Part shown: in pieces, positions 36,601 to 48,824 of the stretch
Layout: the number at the start of each line of letters is the position of its first letter
Position numbering within the stretch: position 1 is the stretch's first letter
From: Capitulum mitella
Taxonomy: Eukaryota > Arthropoda > Thecostraca > Pollicipedomorpha > Pollicipedidae
Direction: 5' to 3'
DNA length: 64,000 nucleotides
Assembly (NCBI GenBank): GCA_030062745.1
Contig: CP099846.1
Location: 23,178,701 to 23,242,700, forward strand
Position numbers and translations under genes: made by a program
The notes under the pieces: model-generated
Database searches by the model: none
The model's input: only the letters and a program-made list of their open reading frames with translations
Told to the model about the DNA's origin: nothing

Positions 36601-38260
36601 CCGCCGGGCGGCGGTCACCCGGCCGTGACGGTCGTGACGCGCCGCAGCGGAGTCCTGGCCGCTTCCCGACCCGGTCTCGGGGCCAGCCTCCCGCCGCACA
36701 GCCCAGCTAGTCCCCCGCACTGGACACTCCCCACTGCTGAAACGCCTGGTCTGAATGCCCAGGCAGCCACCCAACCAATATCCGATACTGGACGCTCTTA
36801 ACAGCTGAGGTGCATCATCTGATTGTCCGGGAGGTCACCCAGCCAGTCTTCGGTAGTGGACACTCTCCGGCACCGCTGACGTGCATAATTTCAGCTTCAG
36901 GACAGACATCGAGACAGTGTCTGATGCTGGGCACTCTCCGCCGTTGAGGCGTGTGATCTGAACCTCCAAGCAGCCGCCCAGCCCGCCTCCACCCACAAAA
37001 GATTTCACCCGACGTCGGCGTCCACCACCGCGACCAGTAACCTCGACTCCGCCACCACTGACCTCGTGGCCGTGCTAAAAAAGGCCGGGATCGGATTTAA
37101 ACCGCCGCAGGCCGGCAGGAATTTCCAGCGGTGTGTCCTGTCGACAGGGCTGCGCATCTCGCGCCACGTCCCGGCCCTGCCTGACGCCCGCGTGCCGGCA
37201 GTCCGCCAGGCCGGACTGTCGTGTGGAGGGCCGGCGTGCCGCGGGCTGGAAATTTTGGGGGCGCGACGCAGGAGCAGCTGGTTCGTCCGGTGACGCACGA
37301 GCCGGCAGCGCGAGGAAGGTTCTCGATTGCGGCGCGCCACCAAGCCGAGCCGCCAGCCGACCGCGGCCTAGCATTGTCCGACCGGAGCGACGGTAAACAC
37401 GCTGACCCAGAAAGCCGCGGCCCGCGTATGCCGGCCGGGAAATCCTGGACCCGGCCGCAGTTCACGGTGCGCGTGGCGTGCTACCTACCTCGATCAGATG
37501 GATCAGCATCTCCCGCCCCACGGCCTCGTTTCCGTGGATGTTGCCGACGTACTTGACGTTCGGCTTGCCGATCATGTGCTCGTACGGCGAGGCGGACACG
37601 ACCAGAGTCCAGAGGTCGCGGCCTGGAGGGCAGGCAAGAGGGATCTTCACCGACTTCTAGCGCCATGGCAACGCGGTAAGACAGTGGTGTCTCATGCTGT
37701 GACATCTCATTAGCTGCCACGCTACGCGACGACGGGTTTACCAGGCCGGCTACGACCGCCCGACTTTCCCAAAGCAGAATCGTCCGTAATCCTTCCGGGC
37801 ACCTGCACGTGACCACATGACAATGGCAGCTGAATCATCCTAATCCCGCGAAGCCCGACGAAAGCGCCACGGCGGAAATACGGCACGCCACGCTATAACG
37901 CAGCAACGTGATATCGCGCCACCATCGCCACGCCCGCCGCGAACATCACAGGGCCCGGCCCGACGCCCTACCTTGGACGGACTTCCCGACCGAGTAGAGC
38001 GCCGTGAGGCGCGGGTGCTCGGTGGAGACGCGCCGCAGGTACTCGCTCAGCTGCTCGTGGCTGTGGTACTGGAAGCCGACGCCGGCCGTCTCGCCGTCGG
38101 CGAACTGCGGGTCGAAGTCGGGCGGCACGCGGTGGCCGGGCGCCTGGCGCGCCGTCGCCAGCGGCGGCAGCTCGGCGCCGCGCACCTGCTTGATCAGCAT
38201 CACGTAGAAGTAGAGGAAGGCCACCATGAAGACGCACATGTACCACTTGGCGGTCCTCAT
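27557..38260 (-). CDS. CPM: M14B metallocarboxypeptidase, carboxypeptidase M/D-like
   Basis: Exons: 37972-38260, 37489-37622, 35651-35787, 34461-34648, 31755-31938 (frame-disrupted), 31050-31168, 30341-30517, 29789-29881, then 28700-28870 or 27557-27688. About 483-496 residues. The start ATG (38258-38260) opens with a hydrophobic signal segment [18 protein letters not shown]. Zinc ligands: H and E in [13 protein letters not shown] in [15 protein letters not shown]. Substrate site: DLNRNFPD. Catalytic Glu: in [19 protein letters not shown] and MNPDGF are also kept. The transthyretin-like domain follows ([14 protein letters not shown]...[17 protein letters not shown]). CCKYP and [13 protein letters not shown] resemble CPM and CPD more than CPE. 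These enzymes remove C-terminal Lys/Arg from peptides in the secretory pathway or at the cell surface. The symbol is a best guess; orthology within the CPM/CPD/CPE group is unresolved. Confidence 0.9.
28700..28870 (-). CDS. Proximal alternative last exon: GPI-type tail of the carboxypeptidase
   Basis: The acceptor CGCCTCGGTAG precedes 28870 and the stop TAG is at 28700-28702. In phase 0 with exon 29789-29881 it encodes 56 residues. [10 protein letters not shown] is followed by a P/A-rich spacer and a terminal hydrophobic run [15 protein letters not shown] directly before the stop. Small residues plus a short hydrophobic C-terminus form a typical GPI-attachment signal, as in vertebrate CPM. 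The AG is part of TAG and the tract before it is short, so splicing needs cDNA support. Confidence 0.6.
   Translation of the reverse strand, partial: GGHPDSITSSVSTLHYLHVTLGRPYPPPGPASAAAAAAGRPSAALAVLVAVGSAAL
30048..30190. repeat. Tandem duplication, period 91 bp
   Basis: 30048-30099 and 30139-30190 are nearly identical (core GGACTGTAAACCGAGTTCAA). They lie in an intron of the carboxypeptidase gene. Confidence 0.85.
31572..31754. repeat. (CCAA)n microsatellite at a splice donor
   Basis: Degenerate CCAA/CCGA tetranucleotide array. It begins within a few bases of the GTGGGT donor of exon 31755-31938 and makes up the first part of the intron. Confidence 0.9.
31755..31938 (-). CDS. Carboxypeptidase exon carrying a 1-nt frame disruption
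   Basis: Neighbouring phases require 2+3n+1 nucleotides, but the exon has 184, one too many. The upstream half reads [15 protein letters not shown] in one frame. The downstream half reads [13 protein letters not shown] and [15 protein letters not shown] in the next. The break lies at about 31858-31866 (minus strand GTACTCCGTACAACC). Both halves match the family, so this is one exon with an extra base, from either an assembly error or a real lesion. Confidence 0.8.
31972..32430. repeat. Minisatellite with CAGCTGCTGA-type units
   Basis: About eighteen degenerate units of roughly 24 bases around GGGACAGCTGCTGATGGG. Many units carry the palindrome CAGCTG (an E-box). It starts next to the acceptor of carboxypeptidase exon 31755-31938. 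Confidence 0.88.
35415..35490. repeat. Dispersed repeat fragment related to 18420-18545
   Basis: Shares CATGCAAAAAGTG, GGGAGGGG, GACGTTTTT-CCACAGAACT and GTGTTAAATTTCCC blocks. It lies in an intron of the carboxypeptidase gene. Confidence 0.6.
36225..36330. repeat. Dispersed repeat fragment with GTTAAATTT edge and G/C hairpin
   Basis: GTCAATGTTAAATTTAAAAA precedes GGGGGGCTGAAGCCCCC, a self-complementary stem, and then GCGCCTATGTG. It resembles the 3' edge of other dispersed repeats here (5553-5625). Confidence 0.5.
36720..36985. repeat. Degenerate tandem repeat, period about 70 bp
   Basis: Four units each start with GGACACTC/GGGCACTC followed by a CTGA-GYG-ATC region and a CAGCCNCCCAGCC-like end. 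Intronic. Confidence 0.65.
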
Positions 38261-38469
38261 GGCTGGCGCGCGCGGCAGGCCGCTGCGGACGGGAGAGAAG
38301 AGCGTTAGACAGGAGCCGAGGCGGAGGAGAAGACGGGCGATGATGACGGTGACCGGCGCGCTTCGACTTCTCGGTCGTATGGCACCGAAGAAGGGGTGGA
38401 CACAGCATTAGAGAACAGGACACCAACAAAAGCAAACGGGAGGCGGGCACGTGAACACACAGCGGGTTA

Positions 38470-39030
38470 CGTCAGGCTGTGATGCGCAGACGCAGACGAG
38501 AGGGGCGGGCACGTGAGCGGGGAGCGAGTCACGTCACGCCGCCGGGCACAGGAGGCCGGCGGCGGCGAACGGAGCCCGGCTGTCGTAACCTCCGTCCCGC
38601 GTCACGCCGCGTGACCAGCCCCATTGTCAGCGTTTCACCCTCCTCCGCAACCCGCCGCCGCCGCTGGCGACCGCCGCCGCTTTTACTTTTCGTCCGGCGC
38701 GACAGCGCGCCAAACCGGCCGGCGCGGCGCCGGCGCCGCGGGCGGGAGAAGGTCGTCCGGCGGGTCGGGACCGCGCCTCCGGCTCCGGGCCGGCGGGCCG
38801 GGACCGGCCCGAGCGTCGGACCGCGGACCGGGGGACACGCCCCGAGCGGCGCCGACTCCGGCGCCATTGGCCGGTTCCGCTCGCTGTCCGTCGGCGTCGC
38901 CTGCCGTCCGGGCGGCGTCCGGCCGGCCGCCTCCGGCCGCGGCAGTCAGCTGACGCCGCGTCGGCCAGCCCGCCGGCTGGCCGGCGGCGCGACAGATGGC
39001 CGCGCGGGTCCCTCCGTCTCTCGGCCTCCG
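38470..39030 (-). promoter_or_regulatory. CpG-rich candidate promoter of the carboxypeptidase gene
   Basis: Very CpG-dense stretch starting about 200 bases 5' of the carboxypeptidase ATG (38260). It has open frames on both strands that lack any recognisable motif, which is expected from high GC. No TATA box was identified. A CpG-island-like promoter is inferred. Confidence 0.4.
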
Positions 39031-42000
39031 CTCTTCTCCTCTTTCACCCTTCATCTACGGCTCCCTCTCCTGTTTGTCCTTTTCGTCCCAATTCGCCTGT
39101 CCCGTGTGACATTCCCATTCTCTGACCTTTCTACTCTCGCCAATCAGTTTTCAAGAAATCATGTTTCTTCACGCCGTTTAAAATTGGCACAGCTTAAACT
39201 CTGTTGCATGGTTCCTCCGGTGTGACGCATGCTGTGACACGTAACCTGGGAAGAGAAACCGGCCATTGGCCGCCGCTCTCCAGCGCGTGAGGCCGCGCCG
39301 GCTCCGGACCTATGATCACGTGACGTCGCGGACCGCATCTGGCTCTCCGCGCGTTCCGGGTCAGGGCCTCCAGACTACACCTGACTCCACACCTGGCTTC
39401 AACCGCTGACCGCTACCTGCCCCGAGACACAACACTCAACAGCGCTCCTGACTCTGAACTGCTGACGTACATATTCTGAGGACGCGAAGCGTCTGATCAG
39501 CTACTAACCGAGCAGCGGGGGATTTGACACCTGAACACTGCGAGCGGGACTGGGGTTGTGTGAGCGGGGTAGGCAGCGCAAACAGGTGGTGCATGCGCTG
39601 GACAGTAAAAGTAACCCACATCTGATCATCGCTGCTCTTTCTGGGTCCAGACAGCGCAAAACGCTGCAACCACTGTCTCACACAGTAGACGAGGTCATCA
39701 CTCCCCAGATCTGCATCTGCATCGACCGCAGCCTGCATTCGCAAGCGACCGCGATGAAATTCCCAGATGGCGCGTTCGTGCGCCCGGCTTCCACAAAAAG
39801 TGCGGAAAGACGCCCCGCCCCTGCTGGCGGCACCGGCGGCGCAGCGCCACGACAGTGGCCAGCTGACCCGATTTCTCCGCCGCGCCGCAGATGACGAAAT
39901 GTTGACGGTCAAGCGACATCACGGCAGAACAGTCTCGAAGTCGGAAGTGGCCGCCGCGCGTGAAAGCACCCCTGGTCGAGAATCTTCGATCGAGGTCGAA
40001 AAATCGAGAATCGAGAAAAAAGGAGAAGACGTGATCCTCGCGACTTCAGCGCCCAGGCACAGTCGCGGCTCTACCACGTTTGCGCATTTCAGAGGACTTT
40101 GGGAAAAACAGAAGCATCGCAGCACCAGAAGCCTGCACGAGATTGCAGCTCAAGAAGACAACGCCAGCGTACCTTTTTACAGGTGCCTCCGTACATCTCC
40201 GTACATCTCCGTACATCTACGCATTATTCTGTACGTGAGTGCGGCGGATCGGGTTTATATGCAGTGTTTGGGATGCTCTAGTAGTATGCTGTTCTGACGA
40301 AGGCGCTAACCAAATTTTACGGTTCAACATCGCGTGAACGTCTGATGTAAGGCGCCAGGGGTGCTCTATGCACTGTCAACATTGCATTAAAACAGCAGGC
40401 AGCCAAACATACACTTTGCACGTTTACGCGCAGATTCTGCCCTCTAGTAACATAAAATGTTTCCTTTTAGAGCAGTCTACCCAAAATACCCACGGGAACA
40501 TGTCTCTATCGCCTGGTTGCAAACCCATCTGCATCACCATACAGAGATTTGTGTACATCCGTTTCAAGAAGTAAAAAGGTATATAGGATCACATGGGTTT
40601 AATCATCGCTTGGTCAGTGCTCTTACATCAATCTATAACATGACTGTCCAGGAAAACAGGACTTCACCACGCCTCCTCCGTACTTTCGTGGAGCCACGCC
40701 ACGTCTGCTCCGTGCACAAGTCCAGCCCCGCTGGCCCCAGCCACACGAGGTACACAGTTCCGGTCAGCGGGGCAGCACCGAACGGCGCACGGCTCCCGCC
40801 AAGCCCGTGAGCCCGTCACTGGCATGCGACGGACCGATAGGGGCCATCCGGCCGGGCCGGGCCGGGCCGAGCCTCACGGTACCGGGCGGCCGCGCGGCCC
40901 GGCGGCGCGTCAGCCAGCCGCGACCAGGAAGTAGGACAGCGGGCGCCCTGGGGCGGCGCGCGGCGCGCCTCCGTGAGTCAAGCGCCGCCGGAGCCGCGAC
41001 CTGCGTCCGCACGCGGTGGCAGGAGCGTCACGCGGGACGGCCGTCACGGAGCGTCACGGGCACCGCACGAGCGGCGCAGTCTCCCGGGCGCACGATTACC
41101 GGCGTCGGCCAGACCCGGGACCCTTGGATGGAAGCTGTCTTCACCGCCTTTGGGTGGTAGAGGTCGAGGCTTCTGGATTCGTGGTAAGAGGATTGGTGAT
41201 AAGACTGCAGCCAAAGTGAACTTGTCAAAAGTTTTCGTCCGATTTCGCTTTCTTTCAGGATGCTCGGTAGCCGTTTCTCTGCGAGTGAAACCTGTCTGGA
41301 TTACGCTGTTATGAAACGAAAGTCGGCACGGTCATTCAAACTCGCCCGTCAAGTACCACACTGCGGCCGGCAGTGCTGACAGGGCACTCACAAGGCTGAC
41401 TTGACATATTCGTCGACGCTCACCGCAGTATCCTTCCAAGACAACCAAAGAGACAAATTAACGCAATCTTCTCGACAGGCACATACATCTCTTCCAAGAA
41501 CGACAATATCTGTCACCATTGCCATCTGTCGATCGTGACGGGCCCCATCACCGCCCAGCGGCTGACCCGACTCCCCGTCACTGCCGACGGCCGTCCTCAG
41601 GTCCCATGAGCGGGCCGGCGGCCGTCGCCGGACCCCACCACCACACGGCCCGCATCCCGTCCCGCGGCCGTCGCCAGTGACGGCCGGAGTCGGCGGCTCA
41701 CGCCCGTACCTGCCTGCGGTCGGTGTCGAGCGTCGATGCGTCCCCTTTCGGTGTCTCCGAGCGCTCGCTGCGGGCGTGCACCGGCGGCCGGCTCCGAACG
41801 CTGACTGAGCGCCGCCGCCGCCGCCGCCACGGTCCCGTTCGGAGCGCGCTGGCGCCGGCCGCGGCCCGGTGAAACCATCGGCCGGCGACTAACGGTGTCG
41901 CCACCGGGCGGCGACGGCGGCGGCGGCGGCAGCGGCTGGGTTAGCGGGCCGCCGCCGCCGTCTCTCGCTTGGAGACAACAGGGATCCCGAGCGTGACGGA

Positions 42001-45000
42001 GCGAACACGAGCTCCCCGGCGGCACCGCGCTGTCACCGGATGGTGATGATTTGTTCCGCGGACAATGGTTCAGTCTCGCGGCGGTCGGCCGTCGGAGGGT
42101 CTCTGTCAAGCGGACGGCGATCGGATCCTCCTCCTCTAAACTCGGCTTCTTTACACAAACACACACACACACACCCGCACGCATACGCACACGCATACGC
42201 ATACGCATACGAGCAAGCACACGCGCACACGCGCACACACACACACGCACGCACATATATGTGTACATATATATATACATACGTTTCGTTACGGACGACC
42301 GTATTTGCTAGTTTCTTATATATATATTTCTTATATCGTTGCTAGTTTCTTATACCTTTCTAGATATATCGTTCAAGTTCTCAGACGTTATTCATTTATC
42401 AATATACTAACGTTTCGAGACACTCATGTTATTTTCAGAGTGGTGAAAAGTTGACACAAGTAAATATTTGATGATTATTAGCGATGCACCAGGTTTACAT
42501 GTAATATATACCGTCAGTATGGAAATAAGTAAGTGAATAAGAAGACTTATCAGAAGCGTTGCATTAGTAATAGCGGTATATATGGCAGTATGATATAATA
42601 ATATAGTACCCAGTAATACGGATTTATAAGTAATAATATAGGGAATAGTTATCATAATAAGACATACCAATGCAGAATACAACTAAGTCAGCATGTCTGT
42701 ACTCATCTACTAAACTTGGTACTGGCTAAAAGTAACCGTATTTGCCAAACAGTCCAAAAGACTATCCCATCGAAGGGATATACATCATGTTTGGAACTGA
42801 AACGAACCCAGTGAAAACCGCTATGTAACCGCTGAAACGTTGGTCACGACAATGAGCATGGTTGTTGATCTCGCGCCTATATGCAATGCGACATCGAAGG
42901 CGCAAACCTGCAGTGGCAACAGATCCCAAAAAAAACATTTGCATTTTTCAGCCTCCTCCTGACGTTGGTCCAATGCCAAACCGCCGCACTCTCAACGGTT
43001 CCCATGTGCGTCACGGGTCATATCAGCAAAATAGCAATGCGTCATGAACAGAATGGTGGGGAAACGTGAAGAAATGCGCCACTCCTTTCGCCATCAGATA
43101 ACACTGGCTGTTTTCGCCACGCGGGATGTTTTCGTCCACACGGTCCTGTCCCAGGCCCGGCTGCTGCCCCTCTCTCGCCGTCGCTGAGTCCCTCAGCACA
43201 TGGGCCCGTTCGCACGTTCCCCGGGGAAGACGTCTTGTCCTTGGCGGGGCTGGTGGTCCACGCCGCGCTCACCAGTCTATCGCTACGTGATGGATCCCCT
43301 GCGCGTGGCAGATAGTGGCTCGTGCCGACCGATGCAGGTTTCCGCGCCGGCGGCGGTCAATGGTCAGGAAGACTCCGGTTCACTGAACATCACGCCGCCC
43401 GAGAGCGAGGACCCGGAGCGGATCATAACACAAACGACGAGAGGTCATGGACGCTGGGTATGCTCATTGGCGTTGGAGCACCGACAGGGTGTCATGGGAT
43501 GTTGATGGAAGGTCCCAGCCAGAGCCGTTGCCAAAACGGGACGGGGCACGCCTGCCTCCATTCTGGAGATGGATGGAATCGTCCTCCCTACTATCCAAAA
43601 TCTTTTTCAAATTATTTTGCTTTTTTGCAGTGTACAAAACTAAATTGCCCTCATCCGAACGGCCAGTTGTCAGGGGAGATTACAGCTCGATGAGCCTGAT
43701 ACGCCGTTCCTGTTCCAAATCGGTGGCACAAAAACTATCCTGAGCCAGCGGACGGTTGCCAATCAATGCGACGCCACGACGTTTACCCCGCACATTTCCG
43801 GCAGACTCTCGGCGAAGCTGATGGACGGAAAAAGGCAAAGATCATATTGTCGTATTTCAGGTTCAGCTCAGATTGCTACCTTGAATGGCTGTTGAGGCCT
43901 TAGGGCGAGCAGACTTCGCAGTCATCCGACGCTCGCGGAAATTACTATAACCTTCGAACATCCATCCGTTCCTCAGACCGGGTCATGCGCCGCCAGCCGT
44001 TGCCTAACGCCACCAGTCTCGACATGCCGAGCCGACGAGGACGGCGGCACCAGCGCCGGCCGGCCGGTCTCGCCTTCACGTCGGCGCGTCGGCAACGGCG
44101 GGCCGGGCACTGCCGCGGCAGCCGGGCGGCGCCAGCCAGACCGTCGACCCGTGGCCCGGCGCGGAGCGCGGCCCGGTGACGAATGGAGACGTGCCTCGAG
44201 GCACCGCCGGTGACATTTTCCTGTTAGTAATTGTCGGAATACAGCGCGAGCTGCCATGGGATCTGCCGGACGCCGCGCGCCCGGCTCAAGCAGCAAAACC
44301 ACATGGGCCGGACCAAGGTTGGAAAAGATGGTGTTTTTTCGTGCTGAAGAACACCAGAAAATATTGGCTCCAAAAACGTTTTGTACTTCAAGAGTCAAAA
44401 ACATTTTATACTTCAAAAGTTTGATCTCGTACATCCATGAAAAAGCTACGCTATACCGATCTTGACAAATTTCTAACTCTGCAACCAAATGGCCCTGTTT
44501 CTATTCAGTAGGAAGCAGGTATGATGTCATAACTGACTTACACAAAGAACGCCAACTTAAACCAGTATTACTGCCTGCAAAGTATTGCACTCCAAAGCAA
44601 AATTATACCCCGACATCAAGAACAAAACCGAATTTCCAACCCGGAGCCGGACACTCGTGTGATCAAACCCCTCGGCCGCCAGGGGTCGTGTCCACCGCTC
44701 AGCCGGATGAGATCACGGGCTCTGGCGGATTTATTGGTTGTTTACTCAGTGCAGCACAGGGTGGCAAAGACCTCGGCGAAGCGAAGTGGGTAGAGCTCGG
44801 TGCCCCGGATTCCCGTGATCAGCGAAATACGAGTTACCGGTCCTGTTAACTAAATCGCACGGCTGGTTGTAACACGGTCTGACTAACCCAGCACAGCAGC
44901 GGTACACGGGCGCGTTCAGGTTCACACCGCCTGCCGGCGCCTACCGCTTTCCGCACTCAGCCGGTACCAGTTTGGCAATGAGTAAGCTCAACCGAGAAAA

Positions 45001-48000
45001 TTGCACGAGGCGTAACATTTACACGTTTCCGCTTCCGCTTCGCTGGCGCCAGTTCCTACAAAATTGCGTGGTTGCGTGAAAGTGTGTTACCACACTCATA
45101 ACAGCATGAAAAATATTGATCCTGTAGCAACAGGCCACTGCCTTTAAACGTCATAATGAACCGGATCCAGGGGACACGTAACGGTGTTACGTCACTGTCA
45201 CTCCTCTAACCGGCGGAACAAGGCATGTCACGGATCAAAGCAGAGTAAACCAAAACAAAGCCACAGCTGGTGCCAGCATTGAGTCACGTCAGGTAAACTC
45301 CCTTTGCTACGAAACCTCGCTGAATGGCAATAGTGTGTCTGTGGTCTTTTTATATTGTTGTATACCACCGTTATCTTTATGCATCTGGAGCTCACCTGAC
45401 AATGGTTTTCTTGTCAGAGTGCTGAACACCGCAAACAGGCCTCTGCTGGAAGCGCCATTACAAAGCCGTGATCCCACACTCATCGCATCACGTGACTCAT
45501 CAGTGCTTGCTATGTAAAAGGTCTTTTGTACGTGCATGCAGCAGCATCCGCTTCACCCACTCCAATTTTCTGCGTGACGAGCAGTGGTGTCGCGACCTGC
45601 CAGACACACCGACGGACGGACGGGAGGTAGGGTTGGGTGCGGTGGAGGAGGGAACAGCAGCAATAGGTAATGATGAGACCAGTTGCTTCACATTTTTGTA
45701 CCTTACATGCATTACTTATAGGGTTGTGTGTGGCGGAGTTCGTTTTCGTCACCAGACAGATTGAAAGGTTATCAAATGGGGTTCAAGGAAATGTGAATAC
45801 GTGCTGCACATACCGTGTACGAAAGCGTGGAAAGGTTGACAAGTCGCCAAGCTTCAGATACATGATACATCTTCCCTTCTCACACTGACTGAAACCTGCA
45901 TTTTTAATTCAGCTTTTCAAAGGAAATCTACCGCAATCGTTTAAAGGAAATCGTTTGAAAGAAGCGTAATCATTTAAGGGGTTGTAACATAGCCAGTAAC
46001 CTCACGAACTGTTGCATATCAAATGTGTTCAAAGGGCAGTCGGCCCAGGACGCAGAACGTTAAATGACGCCATCATCTAACTTGTGTCGCCATCGGCCAC
46101 TGAAGCGTTAAAAATGGGCCAGTGATGTGACCCAGGGCTCAGGGCAGTCGACTGCCATTTAAACCGACCAGGGGAACAATCGGTTGTCGAAACAAATGAG
46201 GACAATGTGTATCTATTAATTGGAGGTGATAAAGTGCCCAGGAAACAAGATCACATACGCGTAACCCGTGAATGAACTACAGCGTAAGAAATGACCCTTA
46301 AACGAGCGTCTGCAGTCTTCTTCGAGCTCACATCCCGTTCGTCCCGTTCATACAACCTGATTTTCTCACTGGCTTCAGGCTCAAGTGATCACACAGTAGT
46401 CCCATATTTATTTGTGATAGGCTACAGGTCCGTGTCACAAGCTCAGGGACGGAGGATCCTGGTCGCACTGCTGCCCACCTCAAGACGCCCTGGACTAGAA
46501 AACATGAAAAATGTGACGCGGATTCCACAAGGAAAAATACTATCGTTTCCACATGGGCTATCATCCTTTCAGCGATCTCGATCGCCGACTGGCGTTTGTT
46601 GTCCACACCTTAGCTGCGGACATTTGTCCCCAGGTGGCACCGCCATCGCTGCCACAAGGACAAGGAGCCTCACCAAGCGGGTTGCTGATACACTGCACCT
46701 TCGATAGCAGCGGCGATTCACCACTTGACGGGGTGGTGGGCCAATCAAACATCCAAGTCAGGAGTGGCTTCAAACTGGCGGAGCGCACCGCTCCACTTCC
46801 GCACAGTTTGCAGCGTTTCAACATGGCGGATGTTTCGGCAAAAAGAGAGCGAGCCCCGCCAACACCTGGGCCCACAGATCACCTCTGTTTACGTGTGTGA
46901 CGCCAATAAGGCCACTGACCCGGCCAACTCTATAGCTGGCACCGCAGACACCGCTAACTTTGGAACCGACAAATAAAGCGAGATTAATCAAAATTGGATG
47001 TGGTCTCAGCTCTTTTCCTTTGCCTCTCATCACCACTAACGACATGATACCGAGATTCTTCAATGGCTCCTGGTTTGGTGCCTGGACAAAATTATTCCGT
47101 TTGCATGAGGACTTCGGTGCTTGGGGTCAGGATCCAGCGACAAGCTCAGTTTGGCATGGACTATGATCCCAACGCCACGCTACCCACTTCAGTAGTTTCG
47201 GATATTTTTTAGAATGTGAATAAAATGCCTGATAAAGGCAGCAAGTGGCAAAACAGAACAGGAGAAGGAAGCAATTTAGTCGTGTGACTGAATTACCTGC
47301 ATCCTTACCGTGACTGAACCGCCGTTTTGCCTAATACTATTTTGTAATTTTCTCTTCAATCGCAGTGCCATTTTCCATGGACCATGATTGCTATTGAGTT
47401 ATTTAACGACGCCCTCGACTGCCAGGGTCATTTCGCGTCGCAACCTTTCACGTCGGTTGTCGCGAGGGACGGCGATCCACGGACCATGAGTAACCAACCC
47501 TCTACAAAAACGCCACCGATTCGACCTCCGACAGATTACAGGCGACATGCCTCGTCATACGTGCTCTGTCCGGAGCCTTAATCTGCACGGACAGTGTCCT
47601 AATGAACAAAACGTTCTCGGTGAAACGCATGTAGACCTGGGGCCCGGTTATAGGGTTCCCGAATAGCTCCCGCAGTGCATAGAACCGACAGCAACCCCTA
47701 AGCGACGTAAGACCTCGATCCAAGTTCAGAAACGTGAAACAATTTGGCCAGGCATGACCGGAATGCAGTTGCGACTGTCACCTTCAATTTCTCATGTATT
47801 CTGACGGTCGTATTTACGTTTGCAAGACGGGTGTATTTGAGCAGTCCATCACGATACCTTCTGCACGAATCATCAAGACGTCACGTCACTTGGATCGCGA
47901 AGCCCTTATCCACGCTGTATCTCTGTTCATCTTTTCATCATGTCGCATCCGCCCATAGAAAAATACCCGCACGCAATGAACTGAAACTAACTGGCCAACG

Positions 48001-48355
48001 TATGAATTTGACAACAGCCAAACAAACACAACGGGGTAGTATTCCAATAAAGCAACAGCGAAGCTCTCTTACGGCGCAAAAGGGAGCAGACGAGCTTAAC
48101 GGGCACGGGGCGTTCATCAGCTGATTCTGGGGGAACCAACCTGGGCAGACGCGGGGACGCCGACTCAGCCATCGGACGCACGACGGCACCGTTGCGTCGC
48201 ACGCAGTCGGAGGAACGCCTCACGCCGCTGTGGGCCGCGGTCGCCGGGGCGCTACTCTGCCTCCCAGCGCCGACCGGCCGCCCGCCGCGGGCGCGCAGGG
48301 CCAGCGGCCGGACCGCGGCGGCCGGGACGTGGCGCTTGCGTCACCGTTCACAGAT
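39031..48355. other. Gene-poor region, no supported coding sequence
   Basis: CpG-rich islands occur at about 40800-41060, 41560-42060 and 44000-44170, the second running into a CA-rich microsatellite. The rest is mixed to AT-rich. Many short open frames exist, the longest at 41597-42280, but none shows a domain, family motif or convincing splice structure. Small lineage-specific genes or non-coding RNAs cannot be excluded. Confidence 0.4.
42152..42283. repeat. Compound microsatellite (CA)n / (CGCATA)n / (TA)n
   Basis: ACACACACAC runs pass into CGCATACGCATA units and end in TATATATATA. It accounts for the apparent ORFs on both strands here. Confidence 0.95.
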
Positions 48356-48359
48356 CACA

Positions 48360-48710
48360 GCTGATGTTTCGGCTGATGTCGAGTCACCCTGGCCCGCGCC
48401 CGACGCTGAGTCAGTCCTGACTCGGGGTGACGCCAAACGCAGGGGCGGCTCACACGAGACGTCGAGTCACCAAGGCTCACGCCGAATGTCGAATCACTTC
48501 TGACGCCGGGGTCACAGCAAACGCCGAGACGGTTCACACCAGACACCGAGCCAATGATGACTTCAGGGTCACACCGGACGACGACACGGTTCACACCAGA
48601 CACCGAGCCACTGCTGACTTCAGGGTCACGCCGGACGCCGACACGGTTCACATCACACACCGAGTCACCTCGTGCCCGCGCCTGACGGCGGGCCGGTTCA
48701 CAGCAGACGC
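48360..48710. repeat. 57-bp minisatellite beside the MEI4-like gene
   Basis: GTTCACACC starts recur at 48532, 48589 and 48646, exactly 57 bases apart. More diverged units extend left to about 48360. As 57 is a multiple of three, one minus-strand frame stays open through the array and falsely extends the neighbouring ORF. Confidence 0.9.
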
Positions 48711-48824
48711 ACTGCTGCGGGGTGCCCTCCACCGGCGCACGGAGTGGGCGAAGGGACCGTGGACCGCGCCCATCTGGTCGGCTGCCAACAGCGGCGGAGC
48801 CCGGCCGGCGCGGCTCGCCCGCCG

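Noticed and set aside
38479..39225. 248-codon plus-strand ORF upstream of the carboxypeptidase
   Set aside because: Arginine/proline/glycine-rich translation of a CpG-rich promoter-like region, without motif or splice support.
41597..42280. 227-codon minus-strand ORF
   Set aside because: Its N-terminal part is a translated CA/TA microsatellite and the rest is low-complexity from CpG-rich DNA; no family motif.
46553..46900. Opposed ORFs of about 100 codons on both strands
   Set aside because: No family motif, no splice structure and no codon-bias difference from flanks.
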